This document shows, one piece after another, positions 11,655-27,900 of a stretch of 64,000 nt of DNA (position 1 is its first letter; the number at the start of each line of letters is the position of its first letter). The notes beneath the pieces were generated by a model, which searched no databases, was not told the origin of the DNA, and worked only from the letters and a program-made list of their open reading frames with translations. Source of the DNA: Astrocystis sublimbata (Eukaryota > Ascomycota > Sordariomycetes > Xylariales > Xylariaceae); NCBI GenBank assembly GCA_022453515.1, contig JAJNNY010000025.1, positions 62,001 through 126,000 on the forward strand, in the 5' to 3' direction. The translations under genes and the position numbers were made by a program.

Positions 11655-14567
11655 AGGTCTCAAGTCGTTTTAGATAGCCAACATCGTTGCGAAGCATAAA
11701 TGCACAATAATGTGTAGAGACGCACGTTGAACGTGCATATTCAGTTAGAGATACCTAAATCGTTTCATTCAATATTTAATTTAACCTGTTCAATACATCA
11801 GTTCCCTGTATACCTACCAGTGATGCTCGTCCCGGTATGTAATACTCGGATTCGAAGCTTCCCGCTTCGTCGGTCCTAGAAACTCAACCATAGTGAGGAA
11901 TCTGCGCCTGAAGTCTGCTCACTCGGAGCTTGGTGGGATTCTTTCGCCAGGAGTACTTACCGGCACGTCGGCAAATAAATAAAAGCGACGAGATAGGATA
12001 CGGGCGTTCCCGTCGGCACCTCCTAGTGAAGAAGCTGGCTTGGCTCGACCCCCATTGGACGTCAAAGGGCAAGGGGATGTTCCGTGGAAGGAAGTCAGAA
12101 GTCTCACGAGAGACCTACCGAATTAGTGAGGGCGCCTAGAGCCCAACTCGGCCACCATTGGAAGTGCCACAAGGCTCTAGGTAGGTATTAAAAGGTTGGT
12201 GTTTAGGCATTGCGCGAATAACCGGGGTACCCTAGCCTCAGCAAGTATAACCGTTCTGTACCATATCGCCTTCATCCAGCATTATTAAATAGACGATCGC
12301 GGCACTCGACAAGTTTATCCGGAAGAGCCTGCCCGCATTGCACTGTACAACGGACTGCATTTTAGTTGTCCAAGTTCCCTGGGGGGCACCCAGGCAAGAA
12401 TTGCGGCGGTGTTTATTGTTGTTGTGTGCACGCGGGGTTAGAGAAGGTCGAAAGAATCGATCGAATGCGAAGGCATCATCGAGGAGCGAGCAGCGAGCTA
12501 CCATGGGGTTCAACAAGTTCGATGCTGTCTGCGTATGTCCACCGGGTGTATAAAGGCCAGTGATTGTTCTCGGTGCACCAACATCCTTCAGGCCTTTTGG
12601 ATAACATCCACCACACATACTCCCTTGGCCATTATCAGCCCTATATCGAGTCGAGATACAGATCAATGCCACTCCGACTCGATTGCTGCGACGCCCACCA
12701 TCACCAACTATCGTAGCATCGTCTTTCCATACGTCGAAGAGGGAGCATACTTCCGGCCCGTAAACCACACTGGAAGTCCGGAGGTGTGAGCAACAAACAG
12801 ATGCTGGGTAACGGTTAATGTTCGATTCCCGACTTCCGCGTCAGCGAGTGATTTGGGAATCAAACGCCGGGCCAATCTAGGTCGCCTTAGGTAGGTCGGT
12901 AGGGCAATGAAGTGACGGAGCAGTGCCGAGCCCAGCCGAGAAGATTAATATTCTGTACGTAGGCATGTATGAGTGACAACCTCAGCCAGCCCTGTCTCCT
13001 GTGCAGCTGAACTAGCCCCCTGGCAGCGGCGCTTGACTCGGGGCCTGAGTTGGACGCCACCCGGGCGACAGAGAATGATATTCGTAAGTTTGCCTGCCAC
13101 GTAAGCCAAATGGCATTTTGGGAGGCAGAAAAGGTTTAGAGAAACGCCCCCTTCCTTGTCATGCCACGTGGAAAGATAGATCGTTCGTTGTCCCATACAG
13201 GCTATCCAAGTGATCGGTGGAACGAAGCGACTAGTCGCATGTAGCCGCAACCCCGTTTGGGAATATCTTGCAGGAGACACCATGCACGCGGCCGTTTTCG
13301 AGATTTTGAGAAAATCGCACAACCCAAGTGCCTGATCTCATTCGCCCGGCCCAACAACCGGTGGCCGCCCATGGATAGGCGAGATTGACGCCCGATGTCG
13401 TTTTCGCTTGTTGCTTTCGTTCTTTGTTTTTAAGTTCTTCCACCTTATTGTGCCCGATGGGATGGCAGGGGTGGTATATTTAAAACGCAGACCGACTTCC
13501 CCGTAATACCCTCTGGTGGTTCTTTGTTTTGTTTGTTCCTTAACCACAGATACGCACGTTTCGAAATCACCCGAACTTCGTCTGCCCTAGGTATTGTATC
13601 AAGGCGCAAGACGAGACGAACAATTCCGGAAGAAGTGATGGACGACACAAGACGACAGGCACATATCGAGTGGAAAAAAGCGGTCAATATTTGAAATATC
13701 TATTAATAATGGAATTCGACACATATACCATGATTCCTTTTTTCCCCGCAATACTTTAACCTCGCCGGGTGCGCCTGGCCAAATGCAAAGAACAAATGGT
13801 ATAATACGTGTGTCTTCTGATCGCCCCAAGGAGAAAACAAAACGAATATCAAAGATATCAAAACTCCAAGAGTTACTCCGAACCCATGGTAAATAAGCCC
13901 CTTCCCGATATGATTACATGTGATTTTGGTGTACCAATTTGCAAAATAGACTCATACTTTATTTGCCGAAATCCTTTATCCCAGAGAGCCACAAAGGGCG
14001 AAGAAGAAAAAAACGTTCAGTTCAAAGGCCTGATGGATGATATTATTCGAGGTTCGAGATCGTAGGGTGTCGGTTCATTCATGGCAGTCGTGCGTGCCGA
14101 GGGGTTTTGGGGCAACGCCGTTGTTGGCTGTGTGCTAACTAGGAAATTCAACCGCGATTTCACAATCGATAGTCGAAATCTTGTCGTCGTTCAAGACATG
14201 TCAAATTCAACACAAATTCGAAAAGGCTGTGTTGGATTCACTTCGTAAGAGTCGTTCCTTGATACACGGACAGGTGGGATGCTTCCGCCCTATGTGGTGG
14301 CTTTGGAATAGGGGACAGGTGCTTGCCAGCGAGGCGCGAGAATCGAAGCGGATACTTCACATCGCTAGTGATGGCGAGCGACTGTCGTCTCCAGAAAGAA
14401 ATGAGGTGACGATGGAGACGATGGTGGCGGGGCGGATTATGCAAAGTGTGTATTGGGTCAGGGGCTCGCTCGTGAGCATTGAGCTCAAGGGGCTTTGACG
14501 CCGGGAGAAACCTATCGATCGATCGAGCGAGAGTGGAAGCGCGGGCGATGCGGCGACACTGCGGCGC
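11655..14567. other. Convergent intergenic, 2.9 kb
   Basis: Lies between the 3' ends of the transporter (plus) and the zinc-finger gene (minus), so both 3' UTRs are here. Open frames at 12238-12768 (minus) and 13808-14065 (plus) have no recognisable domain. A B-box-like stretch near 12830 does not fold as a tRNA. Nothing else stands out. Confidence 0.5.
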
Positions 14568-16001
<1,434 letters not shown>

Positions 16002-17081
16002 GATCGGATTGATCGCCTGGATAAATAAATATCTTCACGATACTAAATCGCCGTTTGCAGGAGGTGTGATCCAGGTAGATCAGACACTGTGCCTCAACAA
16101 GAACCGGGTGACACAACCTTTTGAAGGTGGCTTCAAATGTGATTGTGATGAAACCCCCGGTCAAAGCAGGGGCAGGCCCGATTTCAATGCGATGTGATGT
16201 GATGTGACGCTGGGATTAGTTTCTATGCACGAGTTAGTTAACCGTCAATGGAGCTGGCCTGCCAATTGCACCGCAAGAAGCTCATACAACGGTCTCGACG
16301 TAAATGAGTCCTCCGAAAGCACAAATACCGGAAGCACCAGTAAACTTGCTGCGGGACAGATAGACCACTGAGCTACCTGATTAAAACACCATACCAATGT
16401 CGATGCATGACAGGCGGTGGGAGTGTAATTCGACTTGAGGCTGGGTGGGTGTTTGACAAAACGGGTTGATATCACTTACGGGGATAGATTGATAACTACC
16501 GGACCGATGGATGGTTATACGCCCGTCGTGACAACACAGGATACGAGGTCTAAGTTGATTGGCGTCAAATCGTCTGGCCCAATGCCTGGTGAACTAATTC
16601 CCTTGAGTGAATAGTGGAAGCGAATTGCTCGAATATTTCGCTGGTTGTTTGCTCTCAACTTCCTCCTTAGATGAGACAATGTGCTTGAATCACTTCGTCG
16701 ATGTAATATATCCGTCGCAAGATGTAAATGTGACCGCAGGAGTTGGCGATGTGGTAGGCAGTGCTACACTTGCGTAGAACAAGTGTATCGTAGGTTGCGG
16801 TTGCAATGTTGGCTGCGAGTGTTCTTTCAGGTAACAGTAGATGATCCGAGGAGGTTTGGCACTGGTGCGGTAACTCGTGATGTCCGGCTCTATCAAGAGG
16901 AAGAGTTGTATCTTTGTTTGGACAACGACCAACGCAGGTGTTCCTTTTTTTTCCCCCACGGCCTGTACAGGGTTGCCAATATAGTTAAAGACTGGCAAAT
17001 CCGAATAGTCCTAATAGACTCGACAGGTGGTCATGCGCTCTCCCGCTGACATAAAAGGTTATCCAACGTGGATGGCGAGCG

Positions 17082-17126
17082 CGTGTGTGTGTATATATAT
17101 ATATATATGGAAGAGAGAGAGAGAGG
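17082..17126. repeat. Compound GT/AT/GA microsatellite
   Basis: A GT run passes into an AT run of about 16 bases and then, after GG, into a GA run. Confidence 0.9.
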
Positions 17127-18380
17127 TCCAAACACCAAGACTTCTGCCGAGATACGGGTTCGTCGAAAAGTAAGGCGTTCGTTGGTCTTAAATTATGATA
17201 GACAAGGAAGGAAGTCGAAGAAGGTCTACGATTTTGCCCGCTTCGTGGATCAAAAGAGTGTTATTCACGGCCCGACTGTAAGATTGACCCGGTGCTGGGA
17301 TCAGAGTGAATGGGTCGTGAAACATTCAACGGTCGATGGGCAGTCACGACAGTCAAATATGAAGTATAGAGCGGGGCTCTTGGTGGAAGAGAGGGAGAGC
17401 GAAATGTCGAGCAATAACACTTGGACAGAATATCGATGCTCCCATCATGCATTTAGCATAGTCCACATATAGGTCAGTCCGGGGCACGATCAAGACCATA
17501 ACCTAGAAACAGGACCCCTACGGTGACGATTCCGGAGCCAGCTAACTCGCAGCGCTACCGCGGAGGGTAGACTTTGGGACTGTATACAGTTTCATACGAC
17601 GGCCCGGGTACTCGCTCGTACACAGGCACACACTGCCGACCGACCTAGTGTGCGGCATACAATGCAGCATTTCCGCTCGCTGGCGGCGCTGGGTGAACCC
17701 GGTTCCCTGCTCGACAGCCATTGCCGCATGGAATGGACAGCGATGGCGAGGATGGGATAATACGCCAGACTCCAGAGGGCGGTCGCCCCATCGAGGAGCA
17801 ACGGCACACCACGCAGAACACACACTAGCAGTGGCCGGGGACGGGGGGTGGCTGCCCGGTCGCAAGCAGCATGGAACAGGGGGAGAACGGCATGGCAGGG
17901 AGTTGATTCGAATATGCATGCTAGCAGCGTAGCGTGTACTGGCACTCAGTACGGATAGGCGTGGTGTTGAGGAGGGTATGTGGCTCGTGTGGTATGTCCA
18001 GACCGGGGATGTCGAGGTACCTGGAGCATAGTATAAGGGCGAGTGTCTAGTATAGGGCATGTGGAGGGAGGCGGGAGGCGGGAGACGGGAGCGAAGACGA
18101 GAGCTGGGGGGTGAGCTGGGTATGACATGGCATGGCATGGCATGGCAGCAGGGGTTGCATGTGCGCGCAGACGAGAGGCAGCGTCGCTCTCGAGGTGGGT
18201 TGTAGCCTCCCGGCCCGGCCGGCCTGGCCCTGGAGTGGGTGCTGGTGGATGCCGGTGGGTTTCTGCGGCTTGTCTGGGCAAGTTAGGTACGGGCTGGGTA
18301 AGTCGGTTTGCCAAGACGCGACGACCCACACTGCAGTACATGCCCAGGCTCGCCCAGGTACCCCTTCGCCGCCCCCCGAT

Positions 18381-18416
18381 CGCCTGCGTCGCCTGCGTCG
18401 CCTGCGTCGCCTGCGC
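18381..18416. repeat. 9-base minisatellite, 4 copies
   Basis: Four head-to-tail copies of CGCCTGCGT; the last copy ends in C instead of T. It keeps frame, which makes repetitive peptides in surrounding open frames, but I see no supported gene around it. Confidence 0.9.
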
Positions 18417-18896
18417 CCTCGAGGTACAGGTCCAGCGTGGGCAGGTCACTGTCAGGATGGCGTCGACGCCCGTTGTGGAACGCCACTGGGTAGGTAGGGC
18501 CTTGCCTAGGAGCCTAGGAGCCTAGGAGCATTTCATACCTAGGCCCGCTAGATACCTTAGGTACCTAGCCTAGCAACAACCCTGGAAGCCTAGGCACGTC
18601 TTTGCCTGGCCTGAGGTCATCTACCCTATGTAGGAACTGCATTAGGTGCCCCTGCTAATATCACCAGCTCAATGCTGTCCCGCCCGCTATGCGTGCGAGT
18701 ACCTCACTAATACTACCTAATGCTGCCAATCTATGTCCCATGTGTCACGTTATATTGGACCACGCTCTGTCTGACTGCTAGTAAATCGGCATGGTGTATG
18801 CGGGAGTTGCATGATACGATAACTGCGCTACCACGCGTGTTTTATCCTCAATTGGCAACCAGAGATGTTGCAGCGGGACATGAGAGAGGGAGAGAC

Positions 18897-18898
<2 letters not shown>

Positions 18899-18931
<33 letters not shown>

Positions 18932-18952
18932 TGTGTGTGTGTGTGTGTGTGG
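18899..18952. repeat. GA/GT dinucleotide microsatellite
   Basis: About 30 bases of GA repeat followed directly by about 23 bases of GT repeat, just before a TACGGAGT palindrome. Confidence 0.95.
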
Positions 18953-18955
18953 TAT

Positions 18956-18969
18956 ACTCCGTACGGAGT
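18956..18969. repeat. Perfect 14-base palindrome
   Basis: ACTCCGTACGGAGT. The half-site TACGGAGT also occurs at 8869, 21953 and 28361. Confidence 0.85.
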
Positions 18970-21900
18970 CAAGTGAGGGCGTGCGTGCCTTGGTGACGGA
19001 TGCCCTCACACGGTACTACATAGGCATTCATTCGCTATCGATTGACCAGTGCTGCAGCAGAAGTATTCTCCGTACTTACCGAGGTGGTATGGGTAGATAT
19101 AAGCTCGTTTTGGATCTGTATCCTGCAAGATGATGCACCTCGAGCTGCTCCCGTACGCACATCACATCAACGGTATTTACCCACGAGTTGGTTCCTGCTC
19201 GTCCATAGGTCGTGTAGCGGCTGCGGCTGTGTAACAATGGCCTGATGATGGTAGCTTTACTTAGCTAATTGGCAGCATATAGCAGACGACGTATAAGTCA
19301 AGTTCAACCTCCATCCGCGCAACTTCTCGCGCAGACAAGCTGGCATCGTGTGACCAACGCTGGGTGTGGGTACGCATTCTGTGGCAGTCGGCAAAGTTCC
19401 GGGGTCGTGGGCGCCTAGTTTTCCGGTTTACAATCTAAGTAAACCAAGAGGACCATATCACTAGACAGCGTAGTGTATGTACGCTACGTGTACGAGTACG
19501 TACGAGTATGTGGACTTCCTCAGACGGCAAGTCTAAACAACCAACCATTGCCATGCTCTTGACTGACTAACTAACTAACCAACTAACTCATCTTCCCTAT
19601 CCTGTCCTACCTAGTTGCATGAGAATGGGGCTCCTGAGGTCTTCCGAGAGACCAGGACGTGATTCGTTACGGGGCACATCGAACCTGCAGATGCCGTCAC
19701 GAGTATACAGACTATGTAAACGCGCCAGTCAAGCCAGCCCCTTGACACGCTATTGTTGGGACGGCAGGTGGTGGACTAAACCTCGCCCGTTCCCCAGAAA
19801 AGTCCCTGTAACGCCACGACGGCAGGTTGGTCGGTTGATTGACATAGGCGGGACGGGATGAGAAACAACTCAACAGACGGCAAGAAACATGGCATACCGC
19901 TCCCTTTGGCCAATTTAGCTACACAGACACATACGGCTAATCGACCTACCTGCCTGCACACACGACAGTTCACATTGCGATATCAACCTTTCTACACAGT
20001 ACAAATACCCGCGTGCTCCGCAGAGGGTGGTAATTGTCACCCAGCATGGGTGCCACGATGTTTCGTCGCGGCGGTTTTGGTAGCGTCCGCACTAAGCCGT
20101 CAGTCAGTCAGGCATCCTGCATGACTAATTTTCAAGTCTCTCGAGTCTTTTCAGAAACCTGAATGTAAATATGTAGGCAGATATGGTTGTACCAGGATCA
20201 TGCTCAAGTTCTACGCTGTCTTTGAAGCTGCACATACGAAAACCTGATATGGCGATGCATACCACCCGTTGGACTTGTTTTCAACTACAGGCAACTTGGT
20301 ATGATGAACATCAGCGGGGTTTTTTGATTCATACTAAGTATTTCTTCATTTCTTTATTTTTGCCCACGGATCAGCGTAAGGGTCTCATGAGGGAGGGTGG
20401 CTTGTCGATGTGATGATTTTCAAACATCAGGACATGTCACTGGCTGCAATTGAGGCTGCAAGTGCTTGACGTGATGGCATCTCGGTGAGTTCATCGGCTA
20501 CCTAGGTACCTAGCTAGCTATCTATCTTCCAATGGCCTTGGCCTGGCTTTGGCTTGTATTAATATCGCTAAGCTGAAAACCTGCCTTGCAGAGTCTGAGA
20601 TTTACTGTTGCCGTGGTCGTAGGCAGTTCTACATAGTAGCACGTGTCATTCCCCGCTCCGTCTACCATTCGCCCTACTGTGACTATTTGGTGGTACCATC
20701 CCGAAAATACCTGTTGGCGGATGTGTGGACAAGCGTGGCGAGCGTGGGATGATGATGCACTACGTAGGACAGCGTCTGGGAACTGTCGATTTGTTTCAAG
20801 CTGACCAGATTAGGAACCTCCCCGGCCGCTCTAAGTTCCCACTTAGCTCGAGATTAGCCTATCGATCCCGAATACTCGTACACAAATCTCACTTAGCAAG
20901 CAAAACCCTGTTGCCGAAGACTTGTTTTACGCAACACCCGAAGAAGGCAAAAGCTAATGGCGATCTATCTCAACTACAAAGACAGAACGTACTAGTAGTA
21001 GGTCACGACTATGGTTGACTACGAGTAGTTGACACCCAGGCCCGTTAGGGTGCCAGAGTGCCAGAGTGTCAGATGTGCACTTTCCACGTGCTCATGTTAG
21101 AACTGTAAATGCCAGTAATGCAAAGAAAATTTCGTCCAGGCGAGACTAGTCCATCGGCAGGCATAGGGCTTGGCTCTCTTAGGTAGCTAAAGCTTGCTAA
21201 GTAGGTAGGGATGTTTCCAATTTCCGGGTCTAAACTAATTGCGTATAGCGGTTCCGAGCTTCAAACTGACTACTTACGCATACTTCACCTGAGTACCTAG
21301 GTAGTACCTTCGCAGTAGGTGGTTGGCATAACCACCATGTACGATGTACGAGCGATTCGAAAACCGCTGAGAACTTTTGGGCACTGTCATGATAACTCCC
21401 ACAACATACTCATCAGTGACAGATACTGGATAAGCAAGCGTGTCAGTCTCCTAGGTAGTACCGCTTCTGTACATACCCCCAAGTGTTAGAAGGTTTCCAA
21501 TGTAAAGTGCACAAGTGGAGACGCATGACGAAGCACACCAAATTACTACTTAGTATCTATCAACCTAGGGGCCTAGCTCCCTCCAGATTTAGGAAACAAA
21601 CACTGCATGAGAATCGTACAGTAAAGACAATGACAATGATACTGGGTTAGTGTGGTCATTAACTTATGACGATGATATGACAATGGTGTTTGTTCAGAAT
21701 GAGTTTTACGATGCAGATGCTCTCATCCACAATCCTTCCATGAGGACGAGGGCAACATTAAGGTGGAACCGATTTTATGCTGAATTCCGAGCGGCTAGAG
21801 AGTATACATGAAATGCAATAAATTTGTAAAAAAATATTTGCCAGTCGCGCATGAGGAAACGTGATGACAGTTGTCTGTCTAAGCATTGTTAGATTGCACG

Positions 21901-24900
21901 ACCTCGTTGCCCCGCCCTGACGAACAAGAAGAGCAGGTAGTCCAGTAGTATGTACGGAGTGATGGGTACTATAGATATGGGCATGAATATACTCCGAGTA
22001 CTATGTACACTCGACTACAGTACCTCTTGATGAACAACAGACAAGCAGCGGAGACGTAGCGTGGCTTTACCCAAAGAGTCTAGAGTCCCCGCAGTTACCC
22101 TGCATCTCGATGTAACGGCGGCTCGCAATACAACGGTAACGGAGTCGTCTACGCCACGAGCCAATTATGGCCATGTAAGTGAAGAACCGTCTGAATGTTG
22201 TGCCAGAATTCCCATCGTGATATGCCACAAATTTGTCGTGTAAGATCGGTCAGTTCATGCAGTGTGGACTCACTAGAATCGCGAGATCTGGCTTTTGTTG
22301 CATCATAAGCCAGCCGCCTGCGCAACGTCGCAGTCGGGATCGCTTCTGTCCTCGTGTCGCGAGCTCATCTAGCCATTCTGAAGTACATAGTAGTCATAGT
22401 CCTCCAAATTGTGACCTGATTTATTTTTTTCCCTCACCGCCCATTACGGAGCGCCACAATGCCGAATGCAAGGTAGTATTGTCAGTGACTCGCATTATTT
22501 ACGATAACGATTGATACATGGTACATGATTATTCTATTATATCATTATATGGCTTACACCACGATTTCAACGTGTCTTTCTCTGATTCTGTATGCAAATA
22601 CCCGGCATTGGGAGATGGGCGTACACTATTCTCTGTTCGATTCTCAATGCTATCACAAGAGTGTGTATGTGGAACCGATGTAGATACAGTGCCATGCACA
22701 GCATGAACGATCCTCCAGGGGATCTGCCGAGAGTAACCTTCTGGACTGAGCATTCAATCTGTCGGATTTGACCCAATCTGCAAACGAGCCAGTCAAAGGC
22801 AGATAATGTTACATCAGAATTGCTGCGCTCATGATCGGTGTCAGGTTCCCCAGACTATTCATGCCGCATACAGAGTCCAAGTCAATGGTCAACCACGGTA
22901 TTGACGGCCAGTTGTCGCCAGCTTCTGTTGCATCGCCGCCCGGGGCGGGACAACCGAGTGATAAAAGCTACGGTGATTTCAGGAAAAGACCGGTACCTAC
23001 GGCACAAAACGTGGTGCGTATCTGACACAAGTATTCATCGCACAGAACAAACCTGATGGCTGTGTCCTGCTTGTGGCTGGGTAAATTTGTATCCGTTATG
23101 AACCAGCATTAAAACTCAATCTCAGCAAAAGCAAAAAAAGAAATAAGTCTACGACTACTAAGGGGCGCGCGAAATTCACCTAGCCCGCCTCGTCGAATTC
23201 TCTATCTCGTTCAGGCCGATGCTCGCCTAGGTATCATGGCCGGTACCAAGAATTGGAAAAATAGGTTTATCGATCTTCCATTTTGGGCACGTGTGATGGC
23301 CAGTCATCCAGTTATAGCACCCCTGTATCAACGGACACCATGGTTGGTCGCTGACCTCCTACCATAGTTGGAGGCCGGGATTGATAGATGCTGTTGATGT
23401 TTGGTCGGGTTCCAAGAAAAGTGCTCGATAGCCAGACTCGCCTATGAGTCCCTCTACTGAATAAATACGTGGCGCAAACTAGCCCGTTCAATCTGCATAT
23501 TCAATGCAGGAGGGTGGCCTGCAACATCGAAGTCTCCCATGTCTGCCAACCAAGAGACAAAAGTCGACCGACCTCCTTGCCGCTCCATATTCATGTTCGA
23601 GTTCATGACAAGCTGTTTAACGATAGCTTGGCAAATTTAATTAGCTACCGGTGATCTCGTGATATCGATCACAGTCCTACGCAGTGAGCGTCACGCTGAC
23701 GTTGATTTCCGTGCTGTGGGAGCCTTAATTAGCAAGGTATTCGAAGTTTTGCCCAAACAACCATGTAAAAATACCCAGTTTCCGAGCCTAGATTATATGG
23801 ACTAAAGCCAGTTGAACCCCACGATCCGAGCAGAACAATCATCGGCTACGAGATGAACCACAGTGCTCGAGTGGCTAGTAAGACCTGCTGGGGCGTACTG
23901 AGAATCAGGCCATGCCACGCGCTTTACAGACCCGTGACAGAGTTCAGTATGTTATGGCTCATGAGAGGCCAACGCGGGACTTAGAAGTTGATGTTATCCC
24001 CTGCATCTCTTGAATCATAGGGCTAGGCCATTGTCGAATACCAGTAGTGCCTCCACCAAACACTTCAACTTCACTCCGAAAGCCTAGCAGGACCCTCACC
24101 CACCCGATCGTCTCCCTCGCTACCTATATTGTCAAGTATATGTATGACATTGCGAGCTGTGGCCTGGCTACCTACCGCCTACCTAGGTACGTAGTCTGAA
24201 CCGCCTCGTCACACCATCAGATACACCACCATTTACTGCGAATCCTCCTGTTTGTCATGAAACCTAAACTCCGCATTTTCATTAGTTCCCGCCCAAGCTG
24301 CCGGCGACCCGTAATTGGTTTATGGCTCTCCTTGTCTGCCGCTTTCTGCACCGCTCAGACTCCCCGCACCGTTCCTCTCCGCATCGAACTGTGGTACAAG
24401 ATGCCTCTGTGGCCATGACAAGCCGTCTGGAATTGCTTTGCAAACACCTGTCGTCCGAGCGGCATTTGACAACGAAAGGATGGCCCTCTCACCTCTACTC
24501 GAATAGGGGATGCAGATAAATTGCGGATGCTTAGCAGCATTATCTATCCTTCCATCTTGCCAAGCAGAAGTGGATGGGGAAAACCCACCAGGCGGGGATA
24601 GGGAGCAAGCAATTAATTTCCCGCTGTAATCGCGATACGTGCGTGGCACCTAATTAGCCATACCTATCGAGCCTATCCCCCAGGTTACTTTCCCCTCATT
24701 CTGTTTAGTGTGAGTAAGTGTACTGTGGGCAGTACGAGTATATGTTTATCATCAATGCCCTTGCTGTGTTCTGGGCAGGGATCTGACCATGCTTTCAACG
24801 CTACCGTGCCTCGCCGTGCCCCGGTACTAAGCGTTTAGAGCAACCAATTCGTCGCTTCTCTTTGCGGAAGCCTCCCCACCCCCTGGCAAGTACGGACAGT

Positions 24901-27900
24901 CCAGCTCAACTAACCTTAGAAAGGTCATCGCTTGAAAAATAGTTGCAACAGGTTGCTGCTGATGGCAAGTACAGCCAGCGAGCCCAAGTACAGCAGCGGC
25001 TATCATGCTTGGGAGCTAGTTCACAAACCTGAGTTAGCTAGGCGGCTGTCATTAAACTTCTGGGAGGCCTAGAACTGTGGGCTGCCTTGCATCGACAATG
25101 AAGCTCGCTCGTCAAATCTCCCTTCATGTCAGAACTTACAAACTGGCGGATGCAAGAGCTGGAATCGGATGTCTATGGACCTTCGTTGGATGTACTCTCA
25201 ATGGGTGCTAGTTGCAACTGCAATTGGAAGTTCGGGCGACCGGAGCTTAGGCGAAGGCATGAACCCTTACACTAAGCGCGCGCTTTCTATGCCCCTTTTA
25301 AGTATATCGTATAATGTAATCCGTTAAAGCCGCATATGAAAACCTGGCCTATAGCGCACCTTCATGCACTCTTAATACTACGGTATATGCTGCTAGCGAA
25401 CATCACCCTTGTCCCGAGCACTTCGAGAATTTCATAGAAGGATGGAAGCAGTGTGAACGAATTGTCAGTTTCTAATAAGCGTAATGAAACCGGGCGCATC
25501 GACATGGGCACTGCCAATATGACACAACATGTTCTATGGAGTAGTTGTTGGGAATCAATACAAGCCACAAGGCCTGGGCAGTATGGTGACGGGTCTCATT
25601 CCTATGGCCAATCAGGTTGGCTAGATGCTGGTAGTCGTAAAGTTTCCCACGGCATGTGAGTTGCCGGTGCGGGGGCAACACTACACTACGCGGCTGGTTC
25701 AAAGGTCTTACTTCGTTATCACTTCACACAACTCGGCTAAGAAGCGCTCAGCTTAAACAACGCATTTACGCTTCTATCCAGGTTATTGTTATCAAAAGCC
25801 CTAGTCCAAACAAAAATAGTGTCGCGGATGCTACGGCCACGTAGCAAGGTCTGAGGGGTGATTGAAGATGGGCCCCGAGTGCAGTCCAGATTACACGTAG
25901 CTGCAAATGATCTGACATGCACTGCAGTTGCCTAGGAAAATATGCAGACATTGTACAGCAGCATTCCAGCCGCTGCTGAGGTGCATGTATGACTTCAGCA
26001 TTGGATATCTGAGCTAGCACCTGTTGGGCATCACTGCAACCCGAGAAATTGCGGTCAAGGACTCGCTGTCTCCCACGAAGAGAACAAAAGCACTCCGATA
26101 TTGTCTAACGCCAGAACCACCGACGCACATGCAGTCCAGAAGCTGAGGTGCTCCTGACTGCCTGGTGGATTGATCGAAATCATGACACCGACAAGTATGG
26201 AAGCAATCAAGCTGCAAGTAGATAAATCTTTCTGTTGGATAAACACACATCAGCTGTTTCCAACGACTCGCTGCCAAACATTTATTTCTACGGCGCTGGG
26301 AATCGTTAATCAAAATCTCCGATGTAGGCAGGACATGGGTGAATTGTCCGATGCGTGGGGGGGGTGCACTATATGCTTACGTGCACTGCGCATACAATGC
26401 CTCATGCTTCTTTTCAGTCTTCTAAGAAGCTACCACCGCAGAGACAATCATGCACGTGAGGCATGGTGTACCGCGACCCGAGTTCTCAACCGCCGGCAAC
26501 ATGTTCTCAACTCGAACCTCGATAATCAAATCCGGTAGATCATGTAGGAAGTGTAGTATCAAGAGCTATAGCGTGCTGTCCTATTGGTGATACGAGTCAG
26601 GAACTTGCCGGCTTGCATGCCGGCTCACTGGTCCGCGGCTAGCCTCTTCAGCAACTTACACTAAGCTTCCATCCTTAACCTTGTACTGCTTTGGCGAGAC
26701 CGGAAGGACGCCGATGGAATGGAAACAGGGATTTCCTTTTCTGCAGGTACATCCGCTATCTGTCCAGATGATATGATTCTCGCTAGCGTGGCGCTAAAGT
26801 CAGGTGCCGCGGGTGGCTAGAATACCGATGTTGTTGTTGTTGCTGCTGGGGACAAATGAGGCTGCAAGTACGCATACGCCATGTACAGGAAAGATTATGT
26901 TGATCAATCAGAGGATCGGCCGGCTCCTCAGCTCTGCTGTAACTTGTGGTTACGAGCTCTTCCACCCAGGTTCTTGTCAGCAACGAACTGGATCTTGTAT
27001 GCGTCAAGATGCCATGCTCCCTGAACAAAGACAAAGACCCGTTAGAGCACTTCCCGCCGATAACCAGCACATATACGGAATTCATACAGAACATGAATGC
27101 CTGATTAATAAGTGAGCAACCATTAGGTATCGAGGTTAAAGAGTGAAGATCTAGAATATCCATCGATTGGTTCCCCGTACAAGAATCAGGGTATGGACAG
27201 GGGCTCTTCGCTACCTTGTCCCTGGAGTCTTTTCCAACTTGGCTACCACTTCGCGCATGAAACATCGAGTTACTTCCGATGAGCTACAAGACGGAACAAA
27301 GTTGTACGTACGTTGAATTGCTTGCTTGCAGAATAGTGGCCACCTCGTCTGCAACCAAGATAGCTCCACCGTCGCAGCAGACAATTATGCGTTGCTGTCA
27401 CCGGTGACACGCATTTTGTAATTTACTAGTACCAGTTAGTACATAGTATGTCGACGAGATTGCACACTCCAAGCACTCGATCTACTACTGTAGGTGGTTC
27501 TTTTTGTTCTGCATAGAATGATATCATAGTAGGAAGAGGCACCTGTGCAATGTACCCTCTTGAAAACCTAAACAGCACATCAACTCCTACCGTGGACATT
27601 GTGTAGTTGAAGGTTGCGGTTGCATAGGGGCGGCAGGCCTCGCCGTTGTGGAGCTAAGATCCTGGTAGTCATCATCGACCCTTTTGTTCGTTATATCATC
27701 CATTGATATTCATGTTTGGCCACGATCCATAGCCATTAGGGGCTCTGATATAGGTGAATCTGTTACTTAGAAACCTCTCGAAAGGGCCCACCGTTCACTG
27801 GCGAGACCGGATTGCTTGTGTGCATACTATATGTACTATCCTGCTCCCGCCAGCACAGGTGGACCGTGGCACTGTCCGAGATCTGCGCTGTCAATTTTCA

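Noticed and set aside
12238..12768. 176-codon minus-strand frame
   Set aside because: No recognisable domain, irregular composition and no splice or promoter context; probably chance.
12815..12840. B-box-like sequence suggesting a tRNA
   Set aside because: The sequence around GTTCGATTC cannot form a T-arm stem and no acceptor or anticodon arms are found.
17542..18525. Several 60-200 codon frames on both strands
   Set aside because: They arise from GC-rich sequence with a 9-base minisatellite and a GGCAT repeat. The products are low-complexity and overlap one another.
26804..27115. Short frame with a Leu-run that looks like a secreted protein
   Set aside because: The apparent signal peptide is simply a translated TTG/CTG trinucleotide repeat; the rest is random-looking and open on the other strand too.
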